NCBI GenBank assembly: GCA_946800325.1 | Contig: OX326957.1 | Span: forward strand, 22,755,007 to 22,819,006 | Length of the DNA: 64,000 nt | Direction of reading: 5' to 3' | DNA from: Luzula sylvatica | Taxonomy: Eukaryota > Streptophyta > Magnoliopsida > Poales > Juncaceae | Shown: one piece after another, positions 34,125 through 47,702 of the stretch | Numbering within the stretch: the stretch's first letter is position 1 | Layout: each line of letters starts with the position of its first letter | Made by a program: the position numbers and the translations under genes | The notes under the pieces: model-generated | What the model saw: the letters and a program-made list of their open reading frames with translations, nothing else | What the model was told of the DNA's origin: nothing | Databases searched by the model: none

Positions 34125-36239
34125 ATTTAAGAGTATTTTGAGGTCAACAAGAAATTAAGTGTCTTGGTCGTGTTACACATCAATTTTGACATTTTGTACA
34201 AAATGGGATAATTGATTTGGTTTGAATGTGTTAGGCTTGAACTTTTGTATTTGTACTATTTCGGAGTATTTTGAGGTCACCATCAAAATTGAGTATTTTT
34301 CTCATGTTACACATCAATTTTGATATTTTTCGAAAATAGGATAATTGATTTCTTTTGAAGGTGTTAGACTTCACTTTTTGCAATTTTTAGAAATATTTGT
34401 AAAAATAGATTATTTGTGTGTGTTAGTCTTATATTTCACAGTATTTTGAGGACAACATGAAATTGAGAATTATTCTTGTGTTACACGTCAATTTTGACAT
34501 TTTTAGAAAATTGAATAAGTGAATTGTTTTGAAGGTGTTAGGCTTCATCTTTTTAATTTTTAATTTTTTTAAAAATAAAATAGATATTTGTGTGTGTTAG
34601 TCTTTTATTAACGGAGTATCTTGAGGACAACATGGAAATTGTGTATTTTTCAAGTGTTACACGTCAATTTTTTACATTTTTTAGAAAATTGGATAATTTA
34701 TTTGCTTTGAAGGTGTTAAGACTTGACTTTTTGCATTTGAAGAATTTTTTGAAAAAATATATATTTGTGTGTAAGTTTTCTATTTCAAAATATTTTGTGG
34801 ACAAAATGAAAATTGAGTATTTTCATCGTGTTACACTTCTATTTTGACATTTTTAAGAAAATGGGATAATTGATTTGTTTAGAAGGTTTTAGACTTTACT
34901 TTTTTTGTATTTTTAAGAAGTTTTTGAAAAAATAGAAATTTGGGTGAGCTAGTCTTCTATTTTCGAGTATTTTGAGGACAACGTGAAAATTGAGTATTTT
35001 TTTCGTGTTACAAGTCAATTTTGATATTTTTCAGAAAATAGGATAATTGATTTGTTTTGAAGGTGTTAAACTCCCCTTTTTGCATTAATTAGATTTTTTG
35101 AAAAAATAGATATTTGTGTGTATTAGTCTTCTATTTATGAGTATTTTGAGGTCAATAAGAAAATGAAGTGTTTTGGTCGTGTTACACATCAATTATGACA
35201 TATTTAAAAAATTGGATAATTGATTTGTTTTAAAGGTGTTAGACTTCACTTTTTGCATTTTTAAGATGAAGAAATAGAAATTTGTGTGTTTTAGTTTTCT
35301 ATTTCAGAGTATTTTGAGGATAACATGAAAATTGAGTATTTTGCTCGTGTTACACGTCGATTTTGACAATTTTTTAGAAAATGGGATAATTGATTTGGTT
35401 TGAAGGTGTTACATTTAACTTTTTTCCATTTTAATAATTTAAAAAAAAAATAGAAATTTGTGTGGGATAGTCTTCTATTTTAGAGTATTTTGAGGACAAC
35501 ATGAAAATTGAGTGTCTTTCTCGTGTTACACGTGAATTTTGACATTTTTTATAAAATTAGATCATTGAATTATTTTGAAGTTGTTAGACTTTACTTTTTG
35601 CATTTTTATGAATTTTTTGAAAAATAGAAATTTGTGTGTGTTGGTCTTCTATTTCCGAGTATTTTGAGGACAAAGTGAAAATTGAGTATTTATCTCGTGT
35701 TACAAGTAAATTTTGATATTTTTCAGAAAATATGATAATTGATTTGTTTTGAAGGTGTTAGACTTCACTTTTTGTATTCATAATATTTTTTTATAGAAAT
35801 ATATATTTGTGTGTGTCAGTCTTTTAGTTCCAAGTATTTTGAGATCAATAATAAAATTAAGTGTTTTGGTCGTGTTACTACTCAATCTTGACATTTTGTT
35901 GAAAATTTGACTATTTGATTTGTTTTGAAGGACTTCACTTTTTGCATTTTTAAGGATTTTTTTAGGAAATAAAAATTTGTATGTGTTAGTCTTCTATTTT
36001 AGAGTATTTTGAGGACAACATGAAAATTAAGTATTTTGCTCATGGTACACTTCGATTTTGACATTTTTTAGAAAATGGAATAATTGATTTGGTTTGAAGA
36101 GACTTCACTTTTTGTAGTTGTAAGAAATTTTTAAAAAAATAGAAATTTATGTGTGTTAGTCTTCTACTTCAGAGTATTTTGAGGACACCATGAAAATTGT
36201 GTGTTTTCTCTTGTTACACATCAATTTTGACATTGTATG

Positions 36240-36308
<69 letters not shown>

Positions 36309-37174
36309 CCTATATAGCTTGTACAAGTTGAGGTGAGATTTTGCTTGTAAGTTTTTGATCGTTGGATCTTCATCAAGATGGTTACTATTTTTAATGATAA
36401 ACGTCGAGTTTGATCCAGTCTAACACCGTTTCATCTCTCCATTCTCTCTCTCTCTCTCTCTCGATCGATCGATCGTCGATCGATCGATCTGTAACTCATT
36501 TCCACATAGCACTAACAAAGTTCTTCAGTGCTCGACCGGCGAAGCTCCTCCTCTACCCCTCTCACTGATACGATGTTATCTCCTCTTCCTCTTTTCAATT
36601 TCCCTCAATCAAAGCTTCAGGACAAGACAAAAAAGATACTCCTGAACTAAATTTGTGAGGTAATTGCTTGATTGATAATGAGGTGATGTATAATTTGCGT
36701 GGATTAGTACACATTTTGAGTTGATTCCTCTTGGCTGTGCTGATTTTATTTGTTTATCGAAAATAGATAAATCAATTTTGTTCAATTCTTGTCAGATGGA
36801 AGCTGATTGCTGGATTTCGTGTAAATCCTAATTGCTGATCTTCAATACCTTTCTACAAGTGCCTTAATTAATCGTTAATACCCTTCCAAGAGTTTCATTT
36901 TCAGGTTCTACTTTTTCTTTTGTGGGGTTTTTAATGTTGTCAGGTAAGTTTTATAGATTATTTTTTATATATTGATTAATTGATCTAATTTAATTTATAT
37001 AGTGGTTTCTAATTTTCAGATTTGTTGGCATTAGGGTTGCTCAAAAATGCACGAGCAGTTTGCCAATTTCTTATCTTTCCCTTTTCCACGACTTGCAGTT
37101 CAAGAATAATATAGGGAGCGAAGTTTTGACCAATGGGAGCTATTAATTGGAATGTATTTCAACTAATTGAAAGG
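33826..37174 (+). repeat. Left arm of a large inverted repeat
   Basis: This arm is the reverse complement of 39939-45012 apart from a solo LTR inserted in the right arm. The outer parts pair about a fixed centre: 34590-34847 on plus encodes the same 85 residues as 43991-44248 on minus (coordinate sum 78838). The inner ends pair with a smaller sum (about 77,115) because of the right-arm insertion. The arm contains the ~175-bp tandem repeats, a (TA)n(GA)n run and the left part of a TIR element. Outside 33826 the homology stops abruptly while the right-hand array continues. Confidence 0.9.
33840..36235 (+). repeat. Tandem array of ~175-bp units, left copy
   Basis: About 14 diverged units, each with TTTTGAGGACAACATGAAAA, a CGTGTTACACGTCAATTTTG-like block and GAAGGTGTTAGACTTCACTT, spaced roughly 165-180 bases. 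A (TG)n run lies within it at about 34083-34120. No plausible coding; the short ORFs repeat with the units. Confidence 0.9.
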
Positions 37175-39281
37175 TATTGTACTGAATTATAGGTACAATA
37201 ATACTTGATTGGGTAAAATTTGCGTTTATATCTTCTGATATTGAGTTGTTGCGGCGAATTTTTTATTTTTTGATTTCAGGAATGATGCACAACATCTGTT
37301 TGACTAAATGCTCACCGTGCCTCGATAGAATGATATTGAACTTAAAAGTGAAGCTCAAATTTCAATGTTGAAGAAGTTATAATTGGAAGTGTTTGTAGAC
37401 AAGTTTCACTAGATGTTTTCGGGAGCTTTTAAAGAGATGGAGTGCGGCGGGCCCGCTTTTCAAAGATAGGAGAAGCAGCTCGGGACTTCATGACAGTTTG
37501 AGAAAGCTTAGGGTGTTTTGTGCAAAAGACAAAAATGAGGGTACGGTAGGTTTTTAGTAGCTCCAATTCAAACGTCGACAAGTTTGAATAAAGAAGAATA
37601 TGGATGTATTGGGGGTATGATATTTTTGCGATTGAATGTGAATGTGAATATGATTGTTTTTAGGGTTTTTATAAGAGTTCAATAAAATTGTGTTATAAAA
37701 GTTTGTACGTGTGTATTAAAATGTGATTGTATTTGTACCGAGGTGTATTGGTACCGGAAATGTATGAGAACTTGTATATAAAACTGAAATGGGAATGTAT
37801 AAATGGTTCTGATATTTGGTACCAGTGATGATTATAAGTCTAAAATTCACATTTTAATTTTTCGATGATACCGTACCATTTTTTAGGGAAAATAATTTAC
37901 TAGTAAGTGTAAAATTCTTATTTCAAATACGATACCGTACCGGTTTTCAGAGAAGCCATTTACTAGTAAGTGTAAAATTACATAAATGTCCTAAAAATTA
38001 CATAAATATCAATTAAATTGAAAATAAGTTGCACAAACAACAAAATTTCTAACAAGTCCAAAAGAAACAATAAAATTACAAATAGGCCCAACCTTAATTG
38101 GTACCTTACCAGTTTTAGTAATTATGTTACTAATAAGTCCAAAATTGCATAAAAGTCCAACAAGCAACAAAATTTCAAATAATCATAACAATAAACCCAA
38201 ATACTTACACAATTATGACCATAATCATAATCATAACCATAAACCCTAATTCATGAATCTCGTATCCATTATGTTTAAATCGAAATGCCCAGAAAATTTT
38301 CAAAAATCCCCTGCCTTATGCAAATATTGCAAAAAAAAACTCTACTGATAGTTCTCAAGAATTCAAATATTGGCACGAATCATGATTGGAGAGAACTACG
38401 ATTGGAGTTATAGCCTCCTACATGCTGCGAATATACGCAGAATTTCAATCAATTTTAATATATCTTAATGCTGAATCCTGAAATAATTTAATTATGTCAC
38501 CTTGACCAAATATAATAATATCCTTCTGAAAACAAATCTTCTTTCCCAGTAGAAACCGTGGCTTTTCCCAAATTCCTAATATTTACAGACAATCTTAACC
38601 TCGACGACGTCACAACAATCAATATCGCAAGCCAATGTTTCCTCAGTAGGAGCCAAAATCTAATAAAAAAACTCTATTATAAACCAAAATTAGACTCTAA
38701 TAAACATCAAAATCAACAAAAAAAACAAGCATGATGATCATCTTAATCGGCAATTGAAGCGAACTGAGTATATATTAAGCACAATTAATCTCAATATAAC
38801 ACAATTATTTTACTTTAACTTCAATCAACACAAAATCATTCACAAATAGAGAGGATGACTCACGGAACAAGCAAACCAGGCAGCAAAACGGAGAATAGAA
38901 AGAAAAAGCTCAATAATCAACTAAGGTGAATCGACTCAAGATAAACAAACCCAAAAACTTGTCCAGTGCAAAAATGAAAAGAATACCGCACTTTGTCTCT
39001 GTGAGGACTCATGAGGCAACAAATTGTGTGAGCGGGGAATGGAGAGAAACCTGCAGGTAACAAACCTTCAATTCTGCGAGAGTGAGGAGAGAGAGGAGAG
39101 AGGGACTTGAGAAGGAGGCTTCCATTTGGGAACGAGAAGAGAATCAGACGGAGAATGAAACGGAGGACGAAAGGAGAAGACTGGTCGTTTGGGAGTTAAA
39201 TCGCACGGATCTTCGAGCAGATCTAACGATACAAAATTTACAAGCAAAAAATGAGGATTGTTTGTACAAGCTAAATAGGTG

Positions 39282-39283
<2 letters not shown>
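36309..39283. mobile_element. Candidate TIR transposon of ~2.97 kb in TA microsatellites
   Basis: Left end CCTATATAGCTTGTACAAG (36309) and a right end that is its imperfect inverted copy (39220-39283) share about 60 bases, including TTTGCTTGTAA and ATCGTT(G/A)GATCT. Both ends abut TA-rich microsatellites (36245-36290 and 39284-39326), consistent with a TA target. The interior shows no transposase: only short AT-rich frames, a 36443-36490 (CT)n/(GATC)n tract, and an 81-codon charged frame at 39082 that runs into the right end. It is therefore a non-autonomous element at best. Its left part is included in the inverted repeat. Confidence 0.5.
37175..39210. other. Unduplicated spacer of the inverted repeat, no gene seen
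   Basis: About 2 kb of AT-rich DNA inside the candidate TIR element. A less AT-rich patch at 37420-37560 has no uninterrupted frame. Nothing else is recognisable. Confidence 0.4.
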
Positions 39284-39919
<636 letters not shown>

Positions 39920-40827
39920 CACATACATATATAAAAAATACCTTTCAATTAGTTGAAATACATTCCAATTAATAGCTCCCATTGGTCAAAACTTCGCTCC
40001 CTAAATTATTCTTGAACTGCAAGTCGTGGAAAAGGGAAAGATAAGAAATTGGCAAACTGCTCATGCATTTTTGAGCAACCCTAATGCCAACAAATCTGAA
40101 AATTAGAAACCACTATATAAATTAAATTAGATCAATTAATCAATATATAAAAAATAATCTATAAAACATACCTGACAACATTAAAAACCCCACAAAAGAA
40201 AAAGTAGAACCTGAAAATGAAACTCTTGGAAGGGTATTAACGATTAATTAAGGCACTTGTAGAAAGGTATTGAAGATCAGCAATTAGGATTTACACGAAA
40301 TCCAGCAATCAGCTTCCATCTGACAAGAATTGAACAAAATTGATTTATCTATTTTCGATAAACAAATAAAATCAGCACAGCCAAGAGGAATCAACTCAAA
40401 ATGTGTACTAATCCACTGATAAGAGGAAAATAAAGCACCTTTTTGATATCTAATTTGGGGATTTTAGCCCTTTTGAATCACAACTTTATATATACAATTG
40501 TTCATATTTGAGATAACAAGAATATTTCTTCACTAAGTGTGTTTTACTGCTTAATTACAGGTTTTAGAAGGAAATTCTGGGAATTTGGAAAGTGTAGTTG
40601 TCTCCAACACGTCAAGAGGAATGAAAACGATATATTGTACCGATATATTCGGTACAAGAATGAGACGGGAGGCAAGCAATCATCATGATAGAAACTTACA
40701 CAAAAGTCCACACGAAAACCACTCAATCCTTAGCCCTTATCCTTCCCACCTACCTTTGGTGGAAATTACTTCATTACCCCCAATCCTCTCCACCAACTCG
40801 TGACCAATAAGAAGACTCCGTGAGTGC

Positions 40828-40835
40828 TATAAATA
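40828..40835 (+). promoter_or_regulatory. TATA box of solo LTR
   Basis: TATAAATA with an upstream CCAAT (40804), in the same context as in the full-length gypsy LTRs. Confidence 0.75.
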
Positions 40836-41509
40836 AGACCAAAAGGGCCACGAGTTGGGGGCGCCCTTCCCCCCGCTCTTCGGAGCACTTTCTCTCTCTC
40901 TCTCTCTCTTCTCTCTCCCTCTCAAGAACTTCCAAGAACCGTCAAGAACTTCCAAGAACCGTGAAGCACAATCAAGAACCTTCAAGATACTTCAAGATCA
41001 ATCAAGAAAAATCTCTCAAGGACTAGTCGAGACAAGGGAGCTCATCCCTTCGACAAATCCTTCTCAACCTTCGAAGATCGGACCGTGACAAGGAGCTATT
41101 CCCTACGGTGGATTTGAGAAGAAGTGCCGTGACTCGATCCGCGTTTCTTCGAAGTGATTGCGATCCGAGACAAGGGAGCTTCATCCTTTCGGGACAATCC
41201 ATCACTCTCGAGACAAGGAGCAAGGATCTTTCGGTGCGAGGCAAGGAGATAAGGAGCTTCACTTCGAGGCTTTCTCAACTAGGTGTACTCCTTTTCAATT
41301 ACTTGATTAATTGTTGTCTGATTGGATTTTGTTGTGTAAAGAATTCTCGGTTTAACGAATCTTTAGTTCTTTTTCTTTGCTCTAAATCTTCTTTGTTTGT
41401 TTGTGTGATTTTAGTGCTTGTTACTTAGTCTAATTACTTCTAAATTCGAATCCAAAACAAACCATCAAACTGCTCCCAATTCAAATCTCAAAACAGAATT
41501 CCAGAACTA

Positions 41510-41860
41510 CTTCCGTTATAATGGAACTCACACTGCGTTACCACGGACTAGACGGTTGATCCTTGAATATTCAGTTGGTTAGAACTCCGTTGTAACGCAC
41601 CTAGAGTTTCGTTTTAACGGACTAGTCAGAATTTCAATTCAAAGGAATCAATACAAGTGCGTTGTAACGGACATCGCGGTCCGTTGTAACGGATTAACCA
41701 ATCCGTTGCAACGCAACCACTGTTCGTTATAACGGACAAGTATAGTGCGTTATAACGGAGTTGCCTCCGTTGTAACGGACGTTCATCTCACTTTTAGCGA
41801 CAGAATTTTCACTCAAGTCCGTTGTAACGGAACCCACTTCCGTTGTAACGGACTATGTTC
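41510..41860 (+). promoter_or_regulatory. Array of TCCGTTRYAACGGA palindromes in the solo LTR
   Basis: About 12 copies, exact or with one to three changes, of the near-palindrome TCCGTTGTAACGGA / TCCGTTATAACGGA, 15-45 bases apart. They lie downstream of the TATA box, so in a full element they would be in transcribed LTR sequence. The arms contain AACGG/CCGTT, the core of MYB-type sites, including the mitosis-specific activator bound by MYB3R factors. The same motif array occurs in the copia leaders at 47703 and 53527. Confidence 0.7.
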
Positions 41861-42246
41861 TGTGAATTTTCTTCGTTATTTCTCATCTAGTTTTGGTTCA
41901 TTATTTGACGCATATACTCCTCGTGGAACGAACTTGCATATTTTTCACTATACACATATATTTTCACACTTGTTGATTGAACCGGGTTTTCGAACACAAC
42001 GATAATTTTGCACGCCAAAAACCCACTCATCATCCGCGCAAATTATACATCACCTCATTATCAATCAAGCAATTACCTCACAAATTTAGTTCAGGAGTAT
42101 CTTTTTTGTCTTGTCCTGAAGCTTTGATTGAGGGAAATTGAAAAGAGGAAGAGGAGATAACATCGTATCAGTGAGAGGGGTAGAGGAGGAGCTTCGCCGG
42201 TCGAGCACTGAAGAACTTTGTTAGTGCTATGTGGAAATGAGTTACA

Positions 42247-42267
42247 GATCGATCGATCGATCGATCG

Positions 42268-42320
<53 letters not shown>
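42247..42320. repeat. (GATC)n and (GA)n microsatellites
   Basis: A GATC run at about 42247-42270 followed by GA to 42318; the inverted counterpart in the left arm is shorter (36443-36490). Confidence 0.9.
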
Positions 42321-42321
<1 letters not shown>

Positions 42322-42452
42322 GAGAGATGAAACGGTCTTAGACTGGATCAAACTCGACGTTTATCATTAAAAATAGTAACCATCTTGATGAAGATCCAAC
42401 GATCAAAAACTTACAAGCAAAATCTCACCTCAACTTGTACAAGCTATATAGG

Positions 42453-42598
<146 letters not shown>

Positions 42599-42599
42599 C

Positions 42600-44713
42600 A
42601 TACAATGTCAAAATTGATGTGTAACAAGAGAAAACACACAATTTTCATGGTGTCCTCAAAATACTCTGAAGTAGAAGACTAACACACACAAATTTCTATT
42701 TTTTTAAAAATTTCTTACAAATACAAAAAGTGAAGTCTCTTCAAACCAAATCAATTATTCCATTTTCTAAAAAATGTCAAAATCGAAGTGTACCATGAGC
42801 AAAATACTTAATTTTCATGTTGTCCTCAAAATACTCTAAAATAGAAGACTAACACATACAAATTTTTATTTCCTAAAAAAATCCTTAAAAATGCAAAAAG
42901 TGAAGTCCTTCAAAACAAATCAAATAGTCAAATTTTCAACAAAATGTCAAGATTGAGTAGTAACACGACCAAAACACTTAATTTTATTATTGATCTCAAA
43001 ATACTTGGAACTAAAAGACTGACACACACAAATATATATTTCTATAAAAAAATATTATGAATACAAAAAGTGAAGTCTAACACCTTCAAAACAAATCAAT
43101 TATCATATTTTCTGAAAAATATCAAAATTTACTTGTAACACGAGATAAATACTCAATTTTCACTTTGTCCTCAAAATACTCGGAAATAGAAGACCAACAC
43201 ACACAAATTTCTATTTTTCAAAAAATTCATAAAAATGCAAAAAGTAAAGTCTAACAACTTCAAAATAATTCAATGATCTAATTTTATAAAAAATGTCAAA
43301 ATTCACGTGTAACACGAGAAAGACACTTAATTTTCATGTTGTCCTCAAAATACTCTAAAATAGAAGACTATCCCACACAAATTTCTATTTTTTTTTTAAA
43401 TTATTAAAATGGAAAAAAGTTAAATGTAACACCTTCAAACCAAATCAATTATCCCATTTTCTAAAAAATTGTCAAAATCGACGTGTAACACGAGCAAAAT
43501 ACTCAATTTTCATGTTATCCTCAAAATACTCTGAAATAGAAAACTAAAACACACAAATTTCTATTTCTTCATCTTAAAAATGCAAAAAGTGAAGTCTAAC
43601 ACCTTTAAAACAAATCAATTATCCAATTTTTTAAATATGTCATAATTGATGTGTAACACGACCAAAACACTTCATTTTCTTATTGACCTCAAAATACTCA
43701 TAAATAGAAGACTAATACACACAAATATCTATTTTTTCAAAAAATCTAATTAATGCAAAAAGGGGAGTTTAACACCTTCAAAACAAATCAATTATCCTAT
43801 TTTCTGAAAAATATCAAAATTGACTTGTAACACGAAAAAAATACTCAATTTTCACGTTGTCCTCAAAATACTCGAAAATAGAAGACTAGCTCACCCAAAT
43901 TTCTATTTTTTCAAAAACTTCTTAAAAATACAAAAAAAGTAAAGTCTAAAACCTTCTAAACAAATCAATTATCCCATTTTCTTAAAAATGTCAAAATAGA
44001 AGTGTAACACGATGAAAATACTCAATTTTCATTTTGTCCACAAAATATTTTGAAATAGAAAACTTACACACAAATATATATTTTTTCAAAAAATTCTTCA
44101 AATGCAAAAAGTCAAGTCTTAACACCTTCAAAGCAAATAAATTATCCAATTTTCTAAAAAATGTAAAAAATTGACGTGTAACACTTGAAAAATACACAAT
44201 TTCCATGTTGTCCTCAAGATACTCCGTTAATAAAAGACTAACACACACAAATATCTATTTTATTTTTAAAAAAATTAAAAATAAAAAAGATGAAGCCTAA
44301 CACCTTCAAAACAATTCACTTATTCAATTTTCTAAAAATGTCAAAATTGACGTGTAACACAAGAATAATTCTCAATTTCATGTTGTCCTCAAAATACTGT
44401 GAAATATAAGACTAACACACACAAATAATCTATTTTTACAAATATTTCTAAAAATTGCAAAAAGTGAAGTCTAACACCTTCAAAAGAAATCAATTATCCT
44501 ATTTTCGAAAAATATCAAAATTGATGTGTAACATGAGAAAAATACTCAATTTTGATGGTGACCTCAAAATACTCCGAAATAGTACAAATACAAAAGTTCA
44601 AGCCTAACACATTCAAACCAAATCAATTATCCCATTTTGTACAAAATGTCAAAATTGATGTGTAACACGACCAAGACACTTAATTTCTTGTTGACCTCAA
44701 AATACTGTTAAAT

Positions 44714-44745
<32 letters not shown>

Positions 44746-46260
44746 AATATCTATTTTTACATGCAAAAAGTGAAGTCTAACACCTTCAAAACAAATCAAT
44801 TGTTCTATTTTCTGAAAAATATCAAAATTGACTTGTAACATGAGAAAAATACTCAATTTTCATGTTGTCCTGAAAATACTCGGAAATAGAAGACTAATAG
44901 ACGCAAATTTCAATTCTTCGAAAAATTCTTAAAAATGCAAAAAATAAAGTCTAACACTTTCAAAACAAATCAATTATCCTATTTTGTAAAAATGTCAAAA
45001 TTCACGTGTAACACGAGAAAACACTCAATTTTCATGTTGTCCTCGAAATACTATGAAATAGAAGACTAACACACGCAAATTTCTATTATTTTTAATTTCT
45101 TGAAAATGCAAAAAGTGAAGTTTGACACCTTCGAACCGAATGAATTATCACATTTTCTAAAATATGACAAAATCGAAGTGTAACACGACCAAAATACTCA
45201 ATTTTCATGTTGTCCTCGAAATACTCTGAAATAGAAGACTAACACACACAAAATTCTATTTCTTCAAATATTTCTTAAAAATGCAAAAAGTAAAGTCTAA
45301 CAACTTCAAAACAAATCAATTATCCAATTTTCTTAAAAATGACATAATTGATGTGTAACACGACAAAAACACTTAATTTTCTTATTGACCTCGGAATACT
45401 CTGAAATATTAGAAAACTAACACACACAAATATCTATTTTTACAAAAAATTTATAAATGCAAAGGGTGAAGTCTAACACCTTCAAGACAAATCAATTATC
45501 CTATTTTCTGAAAAATATCAAAATTGACTTGTAACACGAGAAAAATTCTCAATTTTCACGTTGTCCTCAAAATACTTGGAAATAGAAGACTAACACGCAC
45601 AAATTTCTATTTTTTCAAAAAATTCTTAAAAATAAAAAAAGTAAATTCTAACACTTTCAAAATAAATCAATTATCCCATTTTCTAAAAAATGTCAAAATA
45701 TAAGTGTAACACAGGCAAAATTCCAACATATTGCGTTAAAAGAAGACTAACACGTACAAATATCAATTTTTTTTAAAAATTCTTAAAAATTCAAATCATG
45801 AAGTCTAAAAACGTCAAAACAATTCAATTATCCTATTTTCTAAAAATGTCATAATTAAAGTGTAACACGAGAAAAATTCTCAATTTCATGTTGTCCTAAA
45901 AATACTGAGAAATAGAAGACTAAAACACACGAATATCCATTTTTACAAACATTTCTAAAAATGGATAAAGTGAAGTCTAATACCGTTAAAATAAATCAAT
46001 TATCATATTTTGTTAAAAAGTCAAAACTGATGTGTAACACGATAAAACACTATATTTATCATGTTGTCCTAAAAATACCCCGAATACTCACACACACAAA
46101 TTTATATTTTTTTAAAAAATGCTTTAAAACGCAAAAAATGAAGTCTAACACCTTCAAACCAAATCAATTACACAATTTTCTAAAAAAGTGTCAAAATCGA
46201 AGTGTAACACGAGCAAAATACTCAATTTTCATGTTGTCCTCAAAATACTCTGAAATTGAA
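42600..46260 (-). repeat. Tandem array of ~175-bp units, right copy
   Basis: Inverted counterpart of the left array, with about 20 units. 42600-45012 pairs with the left arm; 45013-46260 holds further units of the same family with no partner on the left. Unit landmarks are GTTGTCCTCAAAATACT and AAGTCTAACACCTTCAAA. Confidence 0.9.
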
Positions 46261-46266
46261 GACTGA

Positions 46267-47444
46267 TGTTGGATATCGGCGTCACTACCGAGCTCCGCGC
46301 AGCGGATTGAAGAGCCCGGTCCGATCCGATCCCGAGGACCAAGTCGCCGATCCGATCATACAAATCCTATATACATGCAACTACCTATGAAATTAACTCT
46401 TAATTCATAGAGAATCACACCGCGTAAAATTGATGAAGGAAATACAGTTTAAGGATCAACCGTAAAAGTGTACACAAGGATAAACGAATGTAACCGTACA
46501 TTCGTGGTCATATCTTTCAGTAGGAAAATCCAATTTGATTGGTTCAAATTGGGTTAGATAGATAATAAGATTATCTACAACCTTCATATAGAAATATATT
46601 TCATATGAACGAAGTATCAGTTTCGTTTCTATGAAATACCGAAAGGGTGCAACAGTATGACATACAGTTAGTAAAACAGTCATAACTTTGCATACGAACT
46701 CCAATTGGGCCAGGACAAATTGGTTCGTGTAGATAATAATATTATCTACAACTTTCGTGTTGGTTTATTTTCTGTCAGAGGAATTTACCAATTTCGTATG
46801 GACAGAATACTGGACAGATTCATGCAACTTTCTGTGTGAAAGAGTGTATATTGGATATACATGTCTTTTGGCCAATCCTAATCATATGTGATATAAATAG
46901 GATAATTCTCTCTCATCTCAAGTGGTTTATTCAGTCCAATTCATTCAGAATATTCCAGAAATTGTGAGACAACTTTCTAGAGAGTGAAAGGGGGTAAAGA
47001 GAGAGAAACCGTGAAAAGGCGTTTTCCGGTATAGAGAATCAAACAATCGAGCAAGTTCGCCGGTGCATCGTCTAGGCAGTTGCACCCGCGAACGACGTCT
47101 TACGAGTCAAGGTGGATACACGTAGAGGAGCAACAATTGGGGCTCATTCAGTTGTGATCGATTCGGACGAGTAATTTCAGTCGGAGACGAAATCGAGTGA
47201 ATCGGCGACGTCAACAAACGGTGAAAGACACGTGGTGTGGGACGCGCGGATTGTCACCAACGTGACACGGAATAGAAGACTAGCAATCAACCCTTCGTGT
47301 GCAATCAATTTTGCACTAGTATGAATCTAATCTTCTTAATTGCATCGTACCCTTCGAAGTCATGGCGTGATCTCGGGAATAGGGCAACCGGGCCGGGCCT
47401 ACATATCCGCTGCGCAGGCCCGGGGCCGGGTAGAATCCCCAATA
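46267..47444 (+). repeat. Copia 5' LTR, copy 1
   Basis: 1,178 bp from TGTTGG to CCAATA. TATAAATA is at 46892-46899. The first ~90 bases resemble the reverse complement of the last ~90 (shared GCGCAGCGGAT, GCCCGG, TCCCGAG), an unusually long imperfect inverted repeat for an LTR. The left boundary rests on the TGTTGG start only, because the other LTR copies are truncated before it. Confidence 0.8.
46892..46899 (+). promoter_or_regulatory. Copia LTR TATA box
   Basis: TATAAATAGG, conserved at 52694-52701 and, on the minus strand, at 28130-28137. Confidence 0.8.
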
Positions 47445-47445
47445 G

Positions 47446-47457
47446 TGGTATCAGAGC
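47446..47457 (+). other. Primer binding site (initiator Met tRNA)
   Basis: TGGTATCAGAGC one base after the LTR, the usual copia primer site. Confidence 0.95.
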
Positions 47458-47702
47458 GATCGCCATGATTCGAGGGTCTAATCATAGTCGTATATTCGAT
47501 ATACGCATGGGTTATCAAAGTTCGTACCCGTTTGCATGATGTTACATATAGAGAAAGTCAAATTCCGTTCAAATCACAAGTAGAATTCGCTAGAGATCGA
47601 TCAAAAGTTGATTGAGAGTATCTAGGAATGATCGTGAAAAGGTTTCATGATTAATCATTTTCGAAACGAGCAAAAACAGACGAAACAACAGAAAAATCGC
47701 AT

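Larger units (their letters stand above)
40417..42032 (+). repeat. Solo LTR of a gypsy-type element
   Basis: 1,616 bp, TGATAAG...CTCATCA, flanked by TCCAC (40412-40416) and TCCGC (42033-42037), a 5-bp target duplication with one change. The left arm of the inverted repeat shows the empty site. The first ~500 bp are a diverged relative of the LTR at 17592 (shared phrases GTGTAGTTGTCTCC, GGTACA, TATAAATAAGACC). Unlike that LTR it contains an array of palindromic TCCGTTRYAACGGA motifs (41510-41860). A solo LTR arises by recombination between the two LTRs of a complete element. Confidence 0.92.

Noticed and set aside
34590..34847. 85-codon ORF conserved as an identical copy at 43991-44248
   Set aside because: The identity comes from the inverted repeat; the frame lies within non-coding ~175-bp tandem repeats and lacks any domain.
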